Below, in pieces: positions 24,160 to 32,272 of a stretch of 34,022 nt of DNA. This DNA comes from an uncultured Acetatifactor sp. (GTDB lineage Bacteria > Bacillota > Clostridia > Lachnospirales > Lachnospiraceae): NCBI GenBank assembly GCA_910585805.1, contig CAJUFB010000038.1, positions 1 through 34,022 of the forward strand. The letters are read 5' to 3'. The position numbers and the translations under genes are program-made. The notes under the pieces are model-generated. The model was not told the origin of the DNA and ran no database searches. It worked only from the letters and a program-made list of their open reading frames with translations. Each line of letters begins with the position of its first letter. The first letter of the stretch is position 1.

Positions 24160-24660
24160 CTAAAGCTCTTCATAAGAGATTCCCTTTCCGTCCAGATACT
24201 TTTTGAAAGCCTTGTCCCAGATGGCATCAGGTTCTTTGGAAAGGAGGAAGGTATGGTAAGCCGTTCCTGTGGTGAGCATGGCTTTTGAACCGTCATAGCG
24301 GATATTTATCGCCAGGGCTTTGATGTCGGAGGGAGCTACGCTGCAGCCTTCCTTTTCCAGCAGGGCAGCAGCTTTCTCAGGCATAAGATGAAATACGAAA
24401 CGGAAAAACAGGGGTGTGCGTCTGCCTTTGATCAGGTCAAAGCACAGCCCTTTTACTTCGCTCCAGGGGCGGAATTCCCAGACGGGCAGAGACGGGTTCT
24501 CTTCTTCTTTTCCATAGAACTCCTGATTGACATGTCCGTCAATGGTGAAAGTGCTGGCGGTGCTGATGACGGCCTCTTCCAGCAGAAAAGGCTCAAAGGT
24601 GTCTGCTACCAGCAGGTGGTTCATAAATTGTTTCATGGAAGTGATCTGTAATGCTGTCAT
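24160..24660 (-). CDS. Conserved hypothetical protein (probably DUF5721 type)
   Basis: A 166-residue soluble protein. It begins MTALQITSMKQFMNHLLVADTFEPFLLEEAVISTASTFTIDGHVN and has a WSEVKGLCFDLIKGRRTPLFFRFVFHLMP core. This resembles the Lachnospiraceae family labelled DUF5721, recalled from memory rather than searched. No enzyme motif is visible. AAGGAAG precedes the start. It converges on spoVAE with only 29 bp between the stops. Its promoter (24880-24908) lies about 210 bp upstream, giving a long structured 5' leader. Confidence 0.7.
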   Translation of the reverse strand: MTALQITSMKQFMNHLLVADTFEPFLLEEAVISTASTFTIDGHVNQEFYGKEEENPSLPVWEFRPWSEVKGLCFDLIKGRRTPLFFRFVFHLMPEKAAALLEKEGCSVAPSDIKALAINIRYDGSKAMLTTGTAYHTFLLSKEPDAIWDKAFKKYLDGKGISYEEL

Positions 24661-24692
24661 ATAATCTTCCTTACTGTTTATAATCTGTCATA

Positions 24693-24814
24693 TGCCCCGG
24701 AGGTGTGGATCCGGGCACTTTGTCTTCGCAGTCGGGGACGTGCGTAAAGTCCATGGGGCCGGGCAACTGCACTCTGGATTCCGATTGAAAATTAACGGGA
24801 AATAGTTGCCGACC
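24693..24814 (-). promoter_or_regulatory. Structured 5' leader of the DUF5721-like gene
   Basis: Within the predicted leader of about 213 nt, two stems are clear: 24805-24814 with 24757-24767 (GGTCGGCAAC / GTTGCCCGGCC, one bulge) and 24710-24717 with 24693-24701 (TGCCCGGA / TCCGGGGCA), the latter about 20 nt before the ribosome binding site. It matches no riboswitch consensus I know. It may be a regulatory leader or a hairpin-rich spacer. Confidence 0.45.
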
Positions 24815-24879
24815 TGAAGCCGCGCCGTTTTGGGGATAGCTCATGACGCAAGTTTGCCTTCTCGTTAAAGTATATCAAG

Positions 24880-24908
24880 ATTATAACAGAGGTTTCGGAA
24901 ATGGTCAA
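24880..24908 (-). promoter_or_regulatory. Promoter of the DUF5721-like gene
   Basis: On the reverse strand: TTGACC (24903-24908), 17-bp spacer, perfect TATAAT (24880-24885). Confidence 0.72.
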
Positions 24909-24944
24909 TGATGGCATAGCGGATTTTTCCATATGGTTTTGTGC

Positions 24945-25165
24945 GAGTGTTACTGTTCACGGCTTCGCCGTTCACAGCAACATGATGCACACAAAATGAG
25001 CAAAGTACGCTCATTTTGGCGCATGCTGTCTCGGGATTTTCGTGCGCGCTTTGCAGGAATAATCCCAGGCAGTCATTCGATTGCTTTGATTGTGATCATA
25101 ACAGTTCAGCGCCCTGTCGAAACTGTTGCGTGTGATCGGGTTGAATCTCGTAACAGATTCTTTTG
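24945..25165. other. Hairpin-rich intergenic stretch before the cardiolipin synthase gene
   Basis: No gene is supported in 24909-25343. The clearest structure is CAAAATGAGC (24992-25001) with GCTCATTTTG (25009-25018), a perfect 10-bp stem with a 7-nt loop. CGGCTTCGCCG lies near 24960, AACAGTT/AACTGTT near 25100-25130, and GAATC/GATTC near 25142-25160. TAGAAT at 25208-25213 could be a -10 box for the next gene, with a poor -35. Confidence 0.55.
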
Positions 25166-25343
25166 TGGGAAAAAGGGAAGAGGATAGCAAAAAGCGGCAG
25201 TGTGTGATAGAATGATAACATGATGCGGGAGAACTTTTGCCGGACTGTATCGGGATGTGCCAGGAGACTGTCATAGAAGGTTTTCGGAATTTACTCGTAC
25301 GTTTGCCGGCTGGCTCTGAAACAAAAGATGAGGTGAATTACAT

Positions 25344-26924
25344 ATGCGAAATGACGACAATAAAAATATGGGAATAAGATTGCTGAAAAAAGGGCAGAAA
25401 GGAATCATCCATGCCGTCTTCAGCCGCATGGGGCTGTTTCTGCTGCTGATGCTGCTCCAGGCCGCGTTTCTGGTAATCCTCTTTCAGTGGTTTAAGGAGT
25501 ACCGCCCTCATATTTTCGGAGGTACGGTTTTGCTCACCGTGGCCATGGTGCTCTATCTTCTGAACAACCGTATCGATCCGACGGCGAAGATTACATGGCT
25601 GGTGATTGTAATGCTGACGCCGGTGTTCGGTTCCCTGCTGTATCTGTACACGCAGCTGGATATCGGCCATCGGGCGCTGAAGGCGCGTTTTGAACAGATC
25701 ATTGAAATGACAAAGGGGAGTATTCCCCAGGAGGAGGCGGTGATGGGGGCGCTGGCGGAGGAGAACCCGGGCGCGGCGTCCCTGGTGCGCTATATTCAGC
25801 GGAGCAGCTGCCATCCGGTGTATGACAGGACGGAAGTGACCTACTTTCCGCTGGGGGAGGATAAATTTGCCGAGCTGCTCCGGCAGCTGGAGAAGGCGGA
25901 GCATTTCATCTTTCTGGAATATTTTATTATTGCGGAAGGGCTGATGTGGGGAGAGGTCCTGGAAATCCTGGTCCGCAAGGCCAGGGAAGGGGTGGACGTA
26001 AGAGTGATGTATGACGGCACCTGTGAATTTGCCCTTCTGCCCCACAAATACCTGAAGCTTCTGCGGGAGCGGGGGATTAAATGCAAGGTGTTTTCACCGG
26101 TTTCCCCTTTTATTTCCACCCATTACAATTACCGGGATCACCGCAAGATACTGGTGATTGACGGGCATACAGCCTTTAACGGCGGTGTGAATCTGGCCGA
26201 TGAATATATTAACCGGGAACAGCGGTTCGGGCACTGGAAGGATACGGCGGTGATGCTGAAAGGGGAGGCAGTGAAAAGCTTTACCCTGATGTTCCTGCAG
26301 ATGTGGAATATCGATGAGTGGACAACGGAATTTAAGAAAAACCTGGAATATCCCACATTTCCCCGGGAGCATGCTTTAGGATATGTGGTGCCCTATGGAG
26401 ACTGCCCTCTGGACAATGACAAGCTGGGGGAACGGGTTTACATGGATATCCTCAGCCGTGCCGTGAAATATGTGCATATCATGACACCTTATCTGATTCT
26501 GGACGGCGAGATGGAGACGGCTTTGCGGTATGCCGCGGAGCGGGGCGTGGAAGTGGTTCTGATCCTGCCCGGCATTCCCGACAAGCGGCTTCCCTATGCG
26601 TTGGCCAAGACCCATTACCCGGCGCTGCTGGAATCCGGGGTGAAAATCTATGAATATACGCCCGGCTTTGTCCACGCCAAGGTTTTTGTCAGCGATACAA
26701 GGGAGGCGGTGGTGGGGACCATCAACCTGGATTACCGCAGCCTGTACCATCATTTTGAATGTGCTACCTACATGTACGGCACGGACTGCGTTTCCGATAT
26801 CGAAGCGGATTTTCAGGAGATGCTGCCCAAATGCAGCCGGGTGACGCCGGAGACGGTCAGGAAGGAAAAGTGGACGGTTAAGCTGACGGGAGTGCTGATA
26901 AAGGTGGCGGCACCGCTTTTGTAA
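25344..26924 (+). CDS. cls: Cardiolipin synthase
   Basis: A 526-residue membrane enzyme that joins two phosphatidylglycerols to cardiolipin and glycerol. Two N-terminal membrane helices (about 29-48 and 58-73, then 80-97) come first. Two phospholipase D motifs follow: H266-R-K-I-L-V-I-D in the first half and H444-A-K-V-F-V-S-D in the second, each followed by the usual GG/GT-N stretch (FNGGVNLADEY, VGTINLDYRS). Both motifs are intact, so it should be active. It stands alone, with no partner lipid gene nearby. The start gives a positively charged N-terminus. Confidence 0.95.
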   Translation: MRNDDNKNMGIRLLKKGQKGIIHAVFSRMGLFLLLMLLQAAFLVILFQWFKEYRPHIFGGTVLLTVAMVLYLLNNRIDPTAKITWLVIVMLTPVFGSLLYLYTQLDIGHRALKARFEQIIEMTKGSIPQEEAVMGALAEENPGAASLVRYIQRSSCHPVYDRTEVTYFPLGEDKFAELLRQLEKAEHFIFLEYFIIAEGLMWGEVLEILVRKAREGVDVRVMYDGTCEFALLPHKYLKLLRERGIKCKVFSPVSPFISTHYNYRDHRKILVIDGHTAFNGGVNLADEYINREQRFGHWKDTAVMLKGEAVKSFTLMFLQMWNIDEWTTEFKKNLEYPTFPREHALGYVVPYGDCPLDNDKLGERVYMDILSRAVKYVHIMTPYLILDGEMETALRYAAERGVEVVLILPGIPDKRLPYALAKTHYPALLESGVKIYEYTPGFVHAKVFVSDTREAVVGTINLDYRSLYHHFECATYMYGTDCVSDIEADFQEMLPKCSRVTPETVRKEKWTVKLTGVLIKVAAPLL

Positions 26925-26948
26925 AGGTGTAAGAGGTGAATAAATATA

Positions 26949-26976
26949 CATAAATAAAAGGAATAATTGCATAAAT
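26949..26976 (+). promoter_or_regulatory. Possible ArgR/AhrC box upstream of argC
   Basis: CATAAATAAAAGGAATAA (26949-26966) followed by TTGCATAAAT resembles the AT-rich arginine-repressor box. It lies just before the -35 of the argC promoter. The match is partial and in AT-rich sequence, so it could be chance. Confidence 0.35.
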
Positions 26977-26988
26977 CCGAAAAAACAG

Positions 26989-27016
26989 TGGACAGTTATA
27001 CAGAAAGTGTTATACT
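26989..27016 (+). promoter_or_regulatory. argC promoter
   Basis: TGGACA (26989-26994), 16-bp spacer, TATACT (27011-27016). The leader to the chosen start is about 120 nt. Confidence 0.6.
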
Positions 27017-27144
27017 TACATAAGGTACTGTCCTGGGAGACGGATTGTGTGCATGCGGTCTGTCTGAACTGGCGGGAACCAAAGGAGAACCGGAAAGCTT
27101 TATGTCTGCCGGAAGAGGAAAATAGGGAAGGAAATGAGGAGAAA

Positions 27145-28203
27145 ATGATAAAAGCAGGAATTATCGGAGCAACCGGCTATGCCGGGGGAGAACTTGTAAG
27201 GATTCTGGCGAATCACAGGGAGGTTGAGATTGTATGGTACGGCTCCCGCAGCTATATCGATAAAAAGTATTGTGAAGTATATCAGAATATGTTCCGCATC
27301 GTGGAGGATGTGTGTAAGGACGACAATCTGGCGGAACTGGCAGAGCAGGTGGATGTCATCTTTACTGCTACGCCCCAGGGATTTCTGGCCGGCGTTCTGA
27401 CGGAGGAGATTCTGTCTAAAGTAAAAATCGTAGATTTGTCTGCGGATTATCGAATAAAAGACGTGAAGGTATATGAAAAATGGTATGGGACCACGCATAA
27501 ATCCCCACAGTTTATTCAGGAGGCAGTTTACGGGCTGTGTGAGGTGAATCGAAATCGGATTACGGAAGCAACCAGGCTGGTGGCGAATCCGGGCTGCTAT
27601 ACCACATGCTCTATCCTGACAGCATATCCGCTGGTAAAAGAGGGATTGATTGATGTGGATACCCTGATTGTGGATGCAAAGTCGGGGACTTCCGGCGCGG
27701 GGCGGGGGGCGAAGGTTCCCAATTTATTCTGCGAGGTCAATGAAAATATCAAGGCTTACGGCGTGGCCAGCCACCGCCATACCCCGGAGATTGAGGAGCA
27801 GCTGGGGTACGCGGGGAACTGTGAGGTGGTGATTAATTTTACGCCCCATTTGGTACCCATGAACCGGGGGATTCTGGTGACGGAATATGCGAAGCTGAAG
27901 GGGAAGGCGGACGGATCGCTGCCTTCCTGGGAAGAAATCCGCGCTGCCTATGACAGGTATTATAAAGAAGAGAAGTTTGTCCGGGTACTGGAAAAGGGTG
28001 TCTGTCCTGAGACAAAGTGGGTGGAGGGCAGCAATTACGTGGATATTAATTTTGTGATAGATGAGCGGACAGGGCGTATTATCATGATGGGGGCTCTGGA
28101 CAATCTGGTGAAAGGCGCAGCAGGGCAGGCGGTGCAGAACATGAATCTGCTGTTTGGACTGAAGGAGAGCGAGGGACTGGAACTGGTGCCGTGTTTTCCG
28201 TAA
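27145..28203 (+). CDS. argC: N-acetyl-gamma-glutamyl-phosphate reductase
   Basis: Reduces N-acetylglutamyl phosphate to the semialdehyde with NADPH, the third step of arginine synthesis. It has 352 residues. The NADP loop GIIGATGYAGGELVRIL is at the N-terminus, the catalytic cysteine is C151 in NPGCYTT, and the HRHTPEIEEQLG and FTPHLVPMNRGIL motifs of the family follow. The start at 27145 gives a native-length protein; the frame runs on upstream from 27007 without homology. argJ, argB and argD are not adjacent, unlike the common argCJBD cluster. A Nudix gene follows by 43 bp. Confidence 0.95.
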   Translation: MIKAGIIGATGYAGGELVRILANHREVEIVWYGSRSYIDKKYCEVYQNMFRIVEDVCKDDNLAELAEQVDVIFTATPQGFLAGVLTEEILSKVKIVDLSADYRIKDVKVYEKWYGTTHKSPQFIQEAVYGLCEVNRNRITEATRLVANPGCYTTCSILTAYPLVKEGLIDVDTLIVDAKSGTSGAGRGAKVPNLFCEVNENIKAYGVASHRHTPEIEEQLGYAGNCEVVINFTPHLVPMNRGILVTEYAKLKGKADGSLPSWEEIRAAYDRYYKEEKFVRVLEKGVCPETKWVEGSNYVDINFVIDERTGRIIMMGALDNLVKGAAGQAVQNMNLLFGLKESEGLELVPCFP

Positions 28204-28246
28204 GCGAGAGCAGGAATCGGCAGGGGTTTCTGCCAGGAGGAGACAG

Positions 28247-28696
28247 ATGGACAGGACAGAAAGAGTAGAATTGACTGCATTATGCATGATATGCAGAGGA
28301 AATGAGATTCTGATTCAGAACCGGACAAAGAACGACTGGAGCGGCTATGTGTTTCCGGGCGGACATGTGGAAGCAGGAGAATCAATTGTGCAGTCCGTCA
28401 TCCGGGAAATGAAGGAGGAGACGGGACTGACCATTCGGAATCCGAAGCTCTGCGGTGTCAAGCAGTTTCCCATAGAGAACGGGAGATACATTGTATTCCT
28501 GTTTAAGACGGACCGGTTTGAAGGAGAGCTGTGTTCTTCCGAGGAAGGCGAGGTGGAATGGGCTGACAGAAGCAGGCTTTCTTCCTATGCGCTGGCGGAC
28601 GATATGGAAGATTTGATAAAAGTGATGGACAGTGACGAGTTGTCGGAATTTCAGTATATAATTGAGGATGAAAAGTGGATTGTGGCACTGGCATGA
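28247..28696 (+). CDS. Nudix hydrolase (MutT/8-oxo-dGTPase-like)
   Basis: A 149-residue pyrophosphohydrolase. The Nudix box is complete: GGHVEAGESIVQSVIREMKEETGL, with the REMKEETGL metal-binding core. The N-terminal strand ALCMICRGNEILIQNRT and a following IRNPKLCGVKQFP resemble MutT-like sanitising enzymes, but the substrate cannot be read from sequence. It probably shares the argC transcript. AGGAGG lies 7 bases before the ATG. Confidence 0.9.
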   Translation: MDRTERVELTALCMICRGNEILIQNRTKNDWSGYVFPGGHVEAGESIVQSVIREMKEETGLTIRNPKLCGVKQFPIENGRYIVFLFKTDRFEGELCSSEEGEVEWADRSRLSSYALADDMEDLIKVMDSDELSEFQYIIEDEKWIVALA

Positions 28697-28707
28697 AAGG
28701 GAAATGA

Positions 28708-28851
28708 TTGTGTGCATTGGGGATTAGAAGGTTGGCCGGACAGTATAAAGTATTTCTTGAGACAGGCTTCAATAAAGAAAGTACTCTCCAATTTTACCGG
28801 AACAACGGTTTTGCCATTGATGAAAAACATTCCTGTTTAAAACGGCTTTGA
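28708..28851 (+). pseudogene. 3' remnant of a GNAT acetyltransferase
   Basis: Translation of 28708-28851 gives a peptide ending in YKVFLETGFNKESTLQFYRNNGF and then AIDEKHSCLKRL before the stop. The TG-x-N-x(5)-FYRNNGF pattern is the typical last helix and strand of GNAT N-acetyltransferases. An in-frame TGA at 28705 and the lack of any acetyl-CoA loop upstream show that only the C-terminal third remains. The fragment ends just before the AT-rich ATPase/TOPRIM unit. Confidence 0.6.
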
Positions 28852-28945
28852 CACAGAGGATTCATTCATATATAGCAGTTGATAGAATCATTGAGAATGT
28901 AGTACCGGTGTAGAATGCAATAATAAGTAAAATAATGCGAACTTG

Positions 28946-28962
28946 CCGTAAAAAAATTACGG
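28946..28962. other. Small inverted repeat upstream of the ATPase/TOPRIM unit
   Basis: CCGTAA (28946-28951), five A residues, TTACGG (28957-28962). It is 88 bp before the ATPase start and may be an operator or a weak terminator of the upstream unit. No clear -35/-10 pair was found in the AT-rich 28852-29049. Confidence 0.4.
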
Positions 28963-29049
28963 AAATCGGTTGTGGAAAGCTGTAAAAGTGGTTATGCTGT
29001 AATCATAGATTTGTGTGCAAATACTCTGTATGGAAGGATAGCGGGGAAA

Positions 29050-30201
29050 ATGTTAAAGAAATTTACATTGAAGAATTACAAAAATTTTAAAGATGAAATA
29101 TCTATAGATTTTGAAAATACTGCAGGGTATCAATTTAGTACAGATTGCATTACGGATGGAACTATCAGCAAAATGTTGATTTATGGCAGAAATGCAACAG
29201 GAAAAACAAATTTGGGAAAGGCGCTAGGTGATATATCTGTAACAATATTTGGCACGCGGCGTTATGTTGATACAGGAGTCTTTCTGAATGCGGATTCCAT
29301 AGACCAAAAGGCGACTTTTTCATATAAGTTCAGGTTTGAAGATAGTGAATTAGTGTATCGCTATGCTCGTTTTTCGAATCAAGAACTCAGGGATGAAGAA
29401 TTGTTCATTAACGGTAGAACAATTTTTAGCTGTAATTTTGAAAATAATAAATTTGATTTTAAGAATCTTGAATATGTAAATGCGGAAACAGCCAGTATAG
29501 ACAGATATCTGCAATCAGTAGATATTGGTGATGAAGAAGAGCTTCAAGAGTCTAAGCTGCCATTTTTGAGGTGGCTGCTCAGTAATGTCGCATTGAGCAA
29601 TGATTCTATTTTAATTAAATTAGATAATTATGTCAGAAGAATGCTTATGATTACAGCCGGAAACGCAATGTTAAGAGTGTCAAGGCGAATGAATGATACT
29701 TTTTATGAGTTGTTGGAAGACCCAGATAGATTAAAGGATTTAGAAGATTTTCTGAATGAAATGGGTATAGAGTGCAAACTGATATTACAGAAATTACCGG
29801 ATGGTCAGAGAGAGTTATATTTTGGGCATGAGAAATTAGTGCCGTTTTATGGGACTGCATCCAGTGGAACTTTAGCGTTAGTTGATCTATACAGGCGATT
29901 AATTCCTAAGAACTGGGCTCCCTCTTTTATATATTTAGATGAATTTGACGCATTTTATCATTATGAAATGGCAGAGAAAGTGATACACTTTTTAAAGAGA
30001 AAATATCCTAAATGTCAGATTATTATGACTTCTCATAATACTAATTTGATGACAAACCGACTGATGCGACCAGATTGTTTATTTATTTTGTCAAAAGCGG
30101 GTACATTGACGGCGCTTTGTAATGCAACAGAAAGAGAGTTGCGAGAAGGTCATAATCTCGAAAAGATGTATATCAGCGGGGAGTTTGATAAATATGAATA
30201 G
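29050..30201 (+). CDS. ABC/AAA15-type ATPase of a putative two-gene defence module
   Basis: A 383-residue SMC/ABC-like ATPase. It begins MLKKFTLKNYKNFKDEISIDF, the usual first strands of AAA15/AAA21 proteins. It has Walker A GRNATGKT (46-53), an ABC-signature-like SSGTLALVDL (271-280), Walker B IYLDEFD with D297/E298, and the switch histidine H329 in IIMTSHNTNL. There is no zinc hook or long coiled coil, so it is compact like AriA (PARIS) or RloA rather than SMC. A start at 28972 (GTG) lacks homology; AAGGA precedes 29050. The gene is visibly AT-rich compared with its neighbours, suggesting transfer. Its stop overlaps the next start by 8 bp. Confidence 0.82.
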   Translation: MLKKFTLKNYKNFKDEISIDFENTAGYQFSTDCITDGTISKMLIYGRNATGKTNLGKALGDISVTIFGTRRYVDTGVFLNADSIDQKATFSYKFRFEDSELVYRYARFSNQELRDEELFINGRTIFSCNFENNKFDFKNLEYVNAETASIDRYLQSVDIGDEEELQESKLPFLRWLLSNVALSNDSILIKLDNYVRRMLMITAGNAMLRVSRRMNDTFYELLEDPDRLKDLEDFLNEMGIECKLILQKLPDGQRELYFGHEKLVPFYGTASSGTLALVDLYRRLIPKNWAPSFIYLDEFDAFYHYEMAEKVIHFLKRKYPKCQIIMTSHNTNLMTNRLMRPDCLFILSKAGTLTALCNATERELREGHNLEKMYISGEFDKYE

Positions 30202-31222
30202 TTATCGAGGAGAGGTAAGAAAACGAAGACAAAATTTGCTGATTGTAGAAGGGCATCACGAAAAAAACAGGTTATTTTGGCTGCTTATCAAATGTTTTCC
30301 TGAAATCAATATCAATATGGACGAAATTTGGATTTATGGAACAAATATCTATCAGTTATATAATGATATAGTGAGAGAGTATGGAGAGGAGTGGGCAGCG
30401 GAAAATGAAGATATTGATTTGCCCTTTGTCATTAGTAAGAAACAATATCCGGATAAACTTCGGTATAAAGAAGATTTCACAAATATAGTCTTGGTATTTG
30501 ATTATGAGCGGCATGATACAAATTTCTCGGAAGAAAAGATTTTAGAAATGCAAAGATGTTTTATTGATGCTGCTGATATGGGGATGTTGTATATTAATTA
30601 TCCTATGATTGAATCATATCAGCATTTGCGTCAATTGCCGGATGATGATTTTGCTGAACGGAAGATTCCGGTATCTTTGCGTCCGGGAAAGGAGTATAAA
30701 GCCTTAGTAGAACATGAAACTATATTGGGGCCGAAGGTTGACTTTCCACATCGAATAGATGATATGCTTGAAAAACATTTTGGAGTAAGTGATGCGGAAA
30801 AAAGGAAAAAGTGCTGTAATGAAATTTTAGAAATATCTTCAGTAAACAGAATGGAAAAAGCTATTGAAAATGCTTTACAAGGAGTGGTTGCAGAGCATAT
30901 TTTACCGACAGTAAAGTATCAGCTGGTAGATTGGGTTACAAAACAGGGATATGTACATACGAATCTAACGTATTGGAAGTTTATACGAGGTGTATTTAAG
31001 CAGGTTATATATCACAATATTTCGAAGGCTAATAGAATTCAATACGGACAATATCAGATTCCGGAGAACAAATATAAAGAATATTTTGAAAGGCTGGATT
31101 TAACTGAAATACTAAAAATTCAGAATTTAGCAAGTAAAGATAATATAATGGGATTTATTTGGGTGTTGAATACTTGTATTTATTTTATCGCAGAATATAA
31201 TTTTAAGTTAGTAATGGACTAA
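30194..31222 (+). CDS. TOPRIM-like partner protein of the ATPase
   Basis: A 342-residue AT-rich gene starting inside the end of the ATPase gene (ATGAATAG). The N-terminal half has the order expected of a TOPRIM fold: NLLIVEGHHEKN with E19, a middle region, then LVFDYERHD with D103/E105/D108, and INYPMIESYQHL with E140, similar to the NPxFE-type segment of RloB. The C-terminal half (about 180-342) is helical and unfamiliar. TOPRIM partners of AAA15 ATPases include AriB (DUF4435) in PARIS, RloB, and the fused OLD/GajA nucleases. I cannot say which family this belongs to; a direct hit was not recalled. Confidence 0.65.
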   Translation: MNSYRGEVRKRRQNLLIVEGHHEKNRLFWLLIKCFPEININMDEIWIYGTNIYQLYNDIVREYGEEWAAENEDIDLPFVISKKQYPDKLRYKEDFTNIVLVFDYERHDTNFSEEKILEMQRCFIDAADMGMLYINYPMIESYQHLRQLPDDDFAERKIPVSLRPGKEYKALVEHETILGPKVDFPHRIDDMLEKHFGVSDAEKRKKCCNEILEISSVNRMEKAIENALQGVVAEHILPTVKYQLVDWVTKQGYVHTNLTYWKFIRGVFKQVIYHNISKANRIQYGQYQIPENKYKEYFERLDLTEILKIQNLASKDNIMGFIWVLNTCIYFIAEYNFKLVMD

Positions 31223-31316
31223 TTTCCTGGACAGCGCCGTCTGTGCGATATCTGTACAGGATAAGCTTGGAGCAGCGCAGGTGCCTGGGGTTGGAGCAGG
31301 AAGAACGGGAGGAGCC

Positions 31317-31644
31317 ATGGAGGGAAAGCTGAGAAACATGACATCTGTCTATATAACAAAAGCCGGTAAAATGCTGCTGCTTTTCAGGCAGGGCAGCAGA
31401 GTGGTGAATGATGTCTGGACAGGCTCCGCAGGCGGTCATTTTGAGGAGTGTGAGCTGAATGATGCCAGGGCCTGTGTCCTGCGGGAGATGGTTTGCGTAT
31501 TCCGAACTTTCGGCCCTGGAAATGCCGTATACCGCTAAATTTGTGATAGCGCATTACCTGAAAGAGGGGTGCAGGACAGAGGAAGTTTATGGAGGCGTGG
31601 CGGATGGAGAGACTGTGGTTTTTACAAAATTGCCGGAGTTTTAA
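31317..31644 (+). pseudogene. Nudix hydrolase pseudogene with internal deletion and frame change
   Basis: From the ATG at 31317 (GGGAGGAG just upstream) the frame reads MEGKLRNMTSVYITKAGKMLLLFRQGSRVV and on to GSAGGHFEECELNDARACVLREM, the first half of a Nudix box. It then shifts at about 31488. In another frame the sequence resumes RWFAYSELSALEMPYTAKFVIAHYLKEG and on to VFTKLPEF, a normal C-terminal end. The catalytic EExGL and the central strands, about 60 residues, are missing. This is an out-of-frame deletion, not a sequencing slip of one base. Confidence 0.75.
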
Positions 31645-31733
31645 GGTGCCCAAAGGCGACACGCATTGCGGTTTGTATGCACGGATAACCTGAAAAGGAA
31701 TGGGCAGCAGACCTGAAGAAGGAGACCAATACT

Positions 31734-32219
31734 GTGGAGCAGGATAGAAAGTGGCAGCTTGAGCTGGAGCAATATATAAAACAGGGAGAACCGGAACGGG
31801 CCGAAAAAAGCGCGGCATGGCAGAATGCGCTTGTCCGTGCGAATTTTAACGATTTTCAGAAAGGGATTCATGCTGTTACAGAATACCTGGACCTGTTTTT
31901 TGAAAATTTGCTGATGGGAAAGCATTACGAGCTGAAAAACCGGTATCTGCATGTGGATTATACAGACAATTACGCTCAAAGCGCAAATGAGGAGGATTCA
32001 AAGTGCAAAAATTGCACTTTGGATTGCACTTTGGAAGAACTGGCAGTATTGCGTATGATAGCGGAAAATCCCCGGATTACGCAGAAGAACCTTGCTGCAG
32101 CCATGGGAAAGTCGGAACGTACCATGAAAAGCAGAACGGTTGCTCTTCAGGAAAAGGGGTATATTCGCCGTGCAAACGGGAAACGCAATGGCCATTGGGA
32201 AGTGCTTGTGGAAGTATAA
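31734..32219 (+). CDS. Fic-family remnant: antitoxin-like N-terminus joined to C-terminal tail and HTH
   Basis: A 161-residue protein from a GTG start with AAGGAG (31718-31723) 10 bases upstream. Residues 8-30 (LEQYIKQGEPERAEKSAAWQ) look like the extreme N-terminus of Lachnospiraceae Fic proteins. The next residues, NALVRANFNDFQKGIHAVTEYLDLFFENLLMG, look like the segment after the Fic domain, followed by ELKNRYLHVDY and a C-terminal winged helix (LEELAVLRMIAENPRITQKNLAAAMGKSERTMKSR). The catalytic HPFxxGNGR motif is absent. The likeliest reading is an in-frame deletion of about 200 residues that removed the AMP-transferase. It may persist as a DNA-binding protein or be decaying. Confidence 0.6.
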   Translation: MEQDRKWQLELEQYIKQGEPERAEKSAAWQNALVRANFNDFQKGIHAVTEYLDLFFENLLMGKHYELKNRYLHVDYTDNYAQSANEEDSKCKNCTLDCTLEELAVLRMIAENPRITQKNLAAAMGKSERTMKSRTVALQEKGYIRRANGKRNGHWEVLVEV

Positions 32220-32272
32220 AGCATCAAAAGGAAATAAAATGATAAACAGGAGTGGAAACGGAGGAGAAAAAA

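Noticed and set aside
24933..25187. An 84-codon frame in the gap before cls.
   Set aside because: It consists of inverted repeats; no ribosome binding site or known motif.
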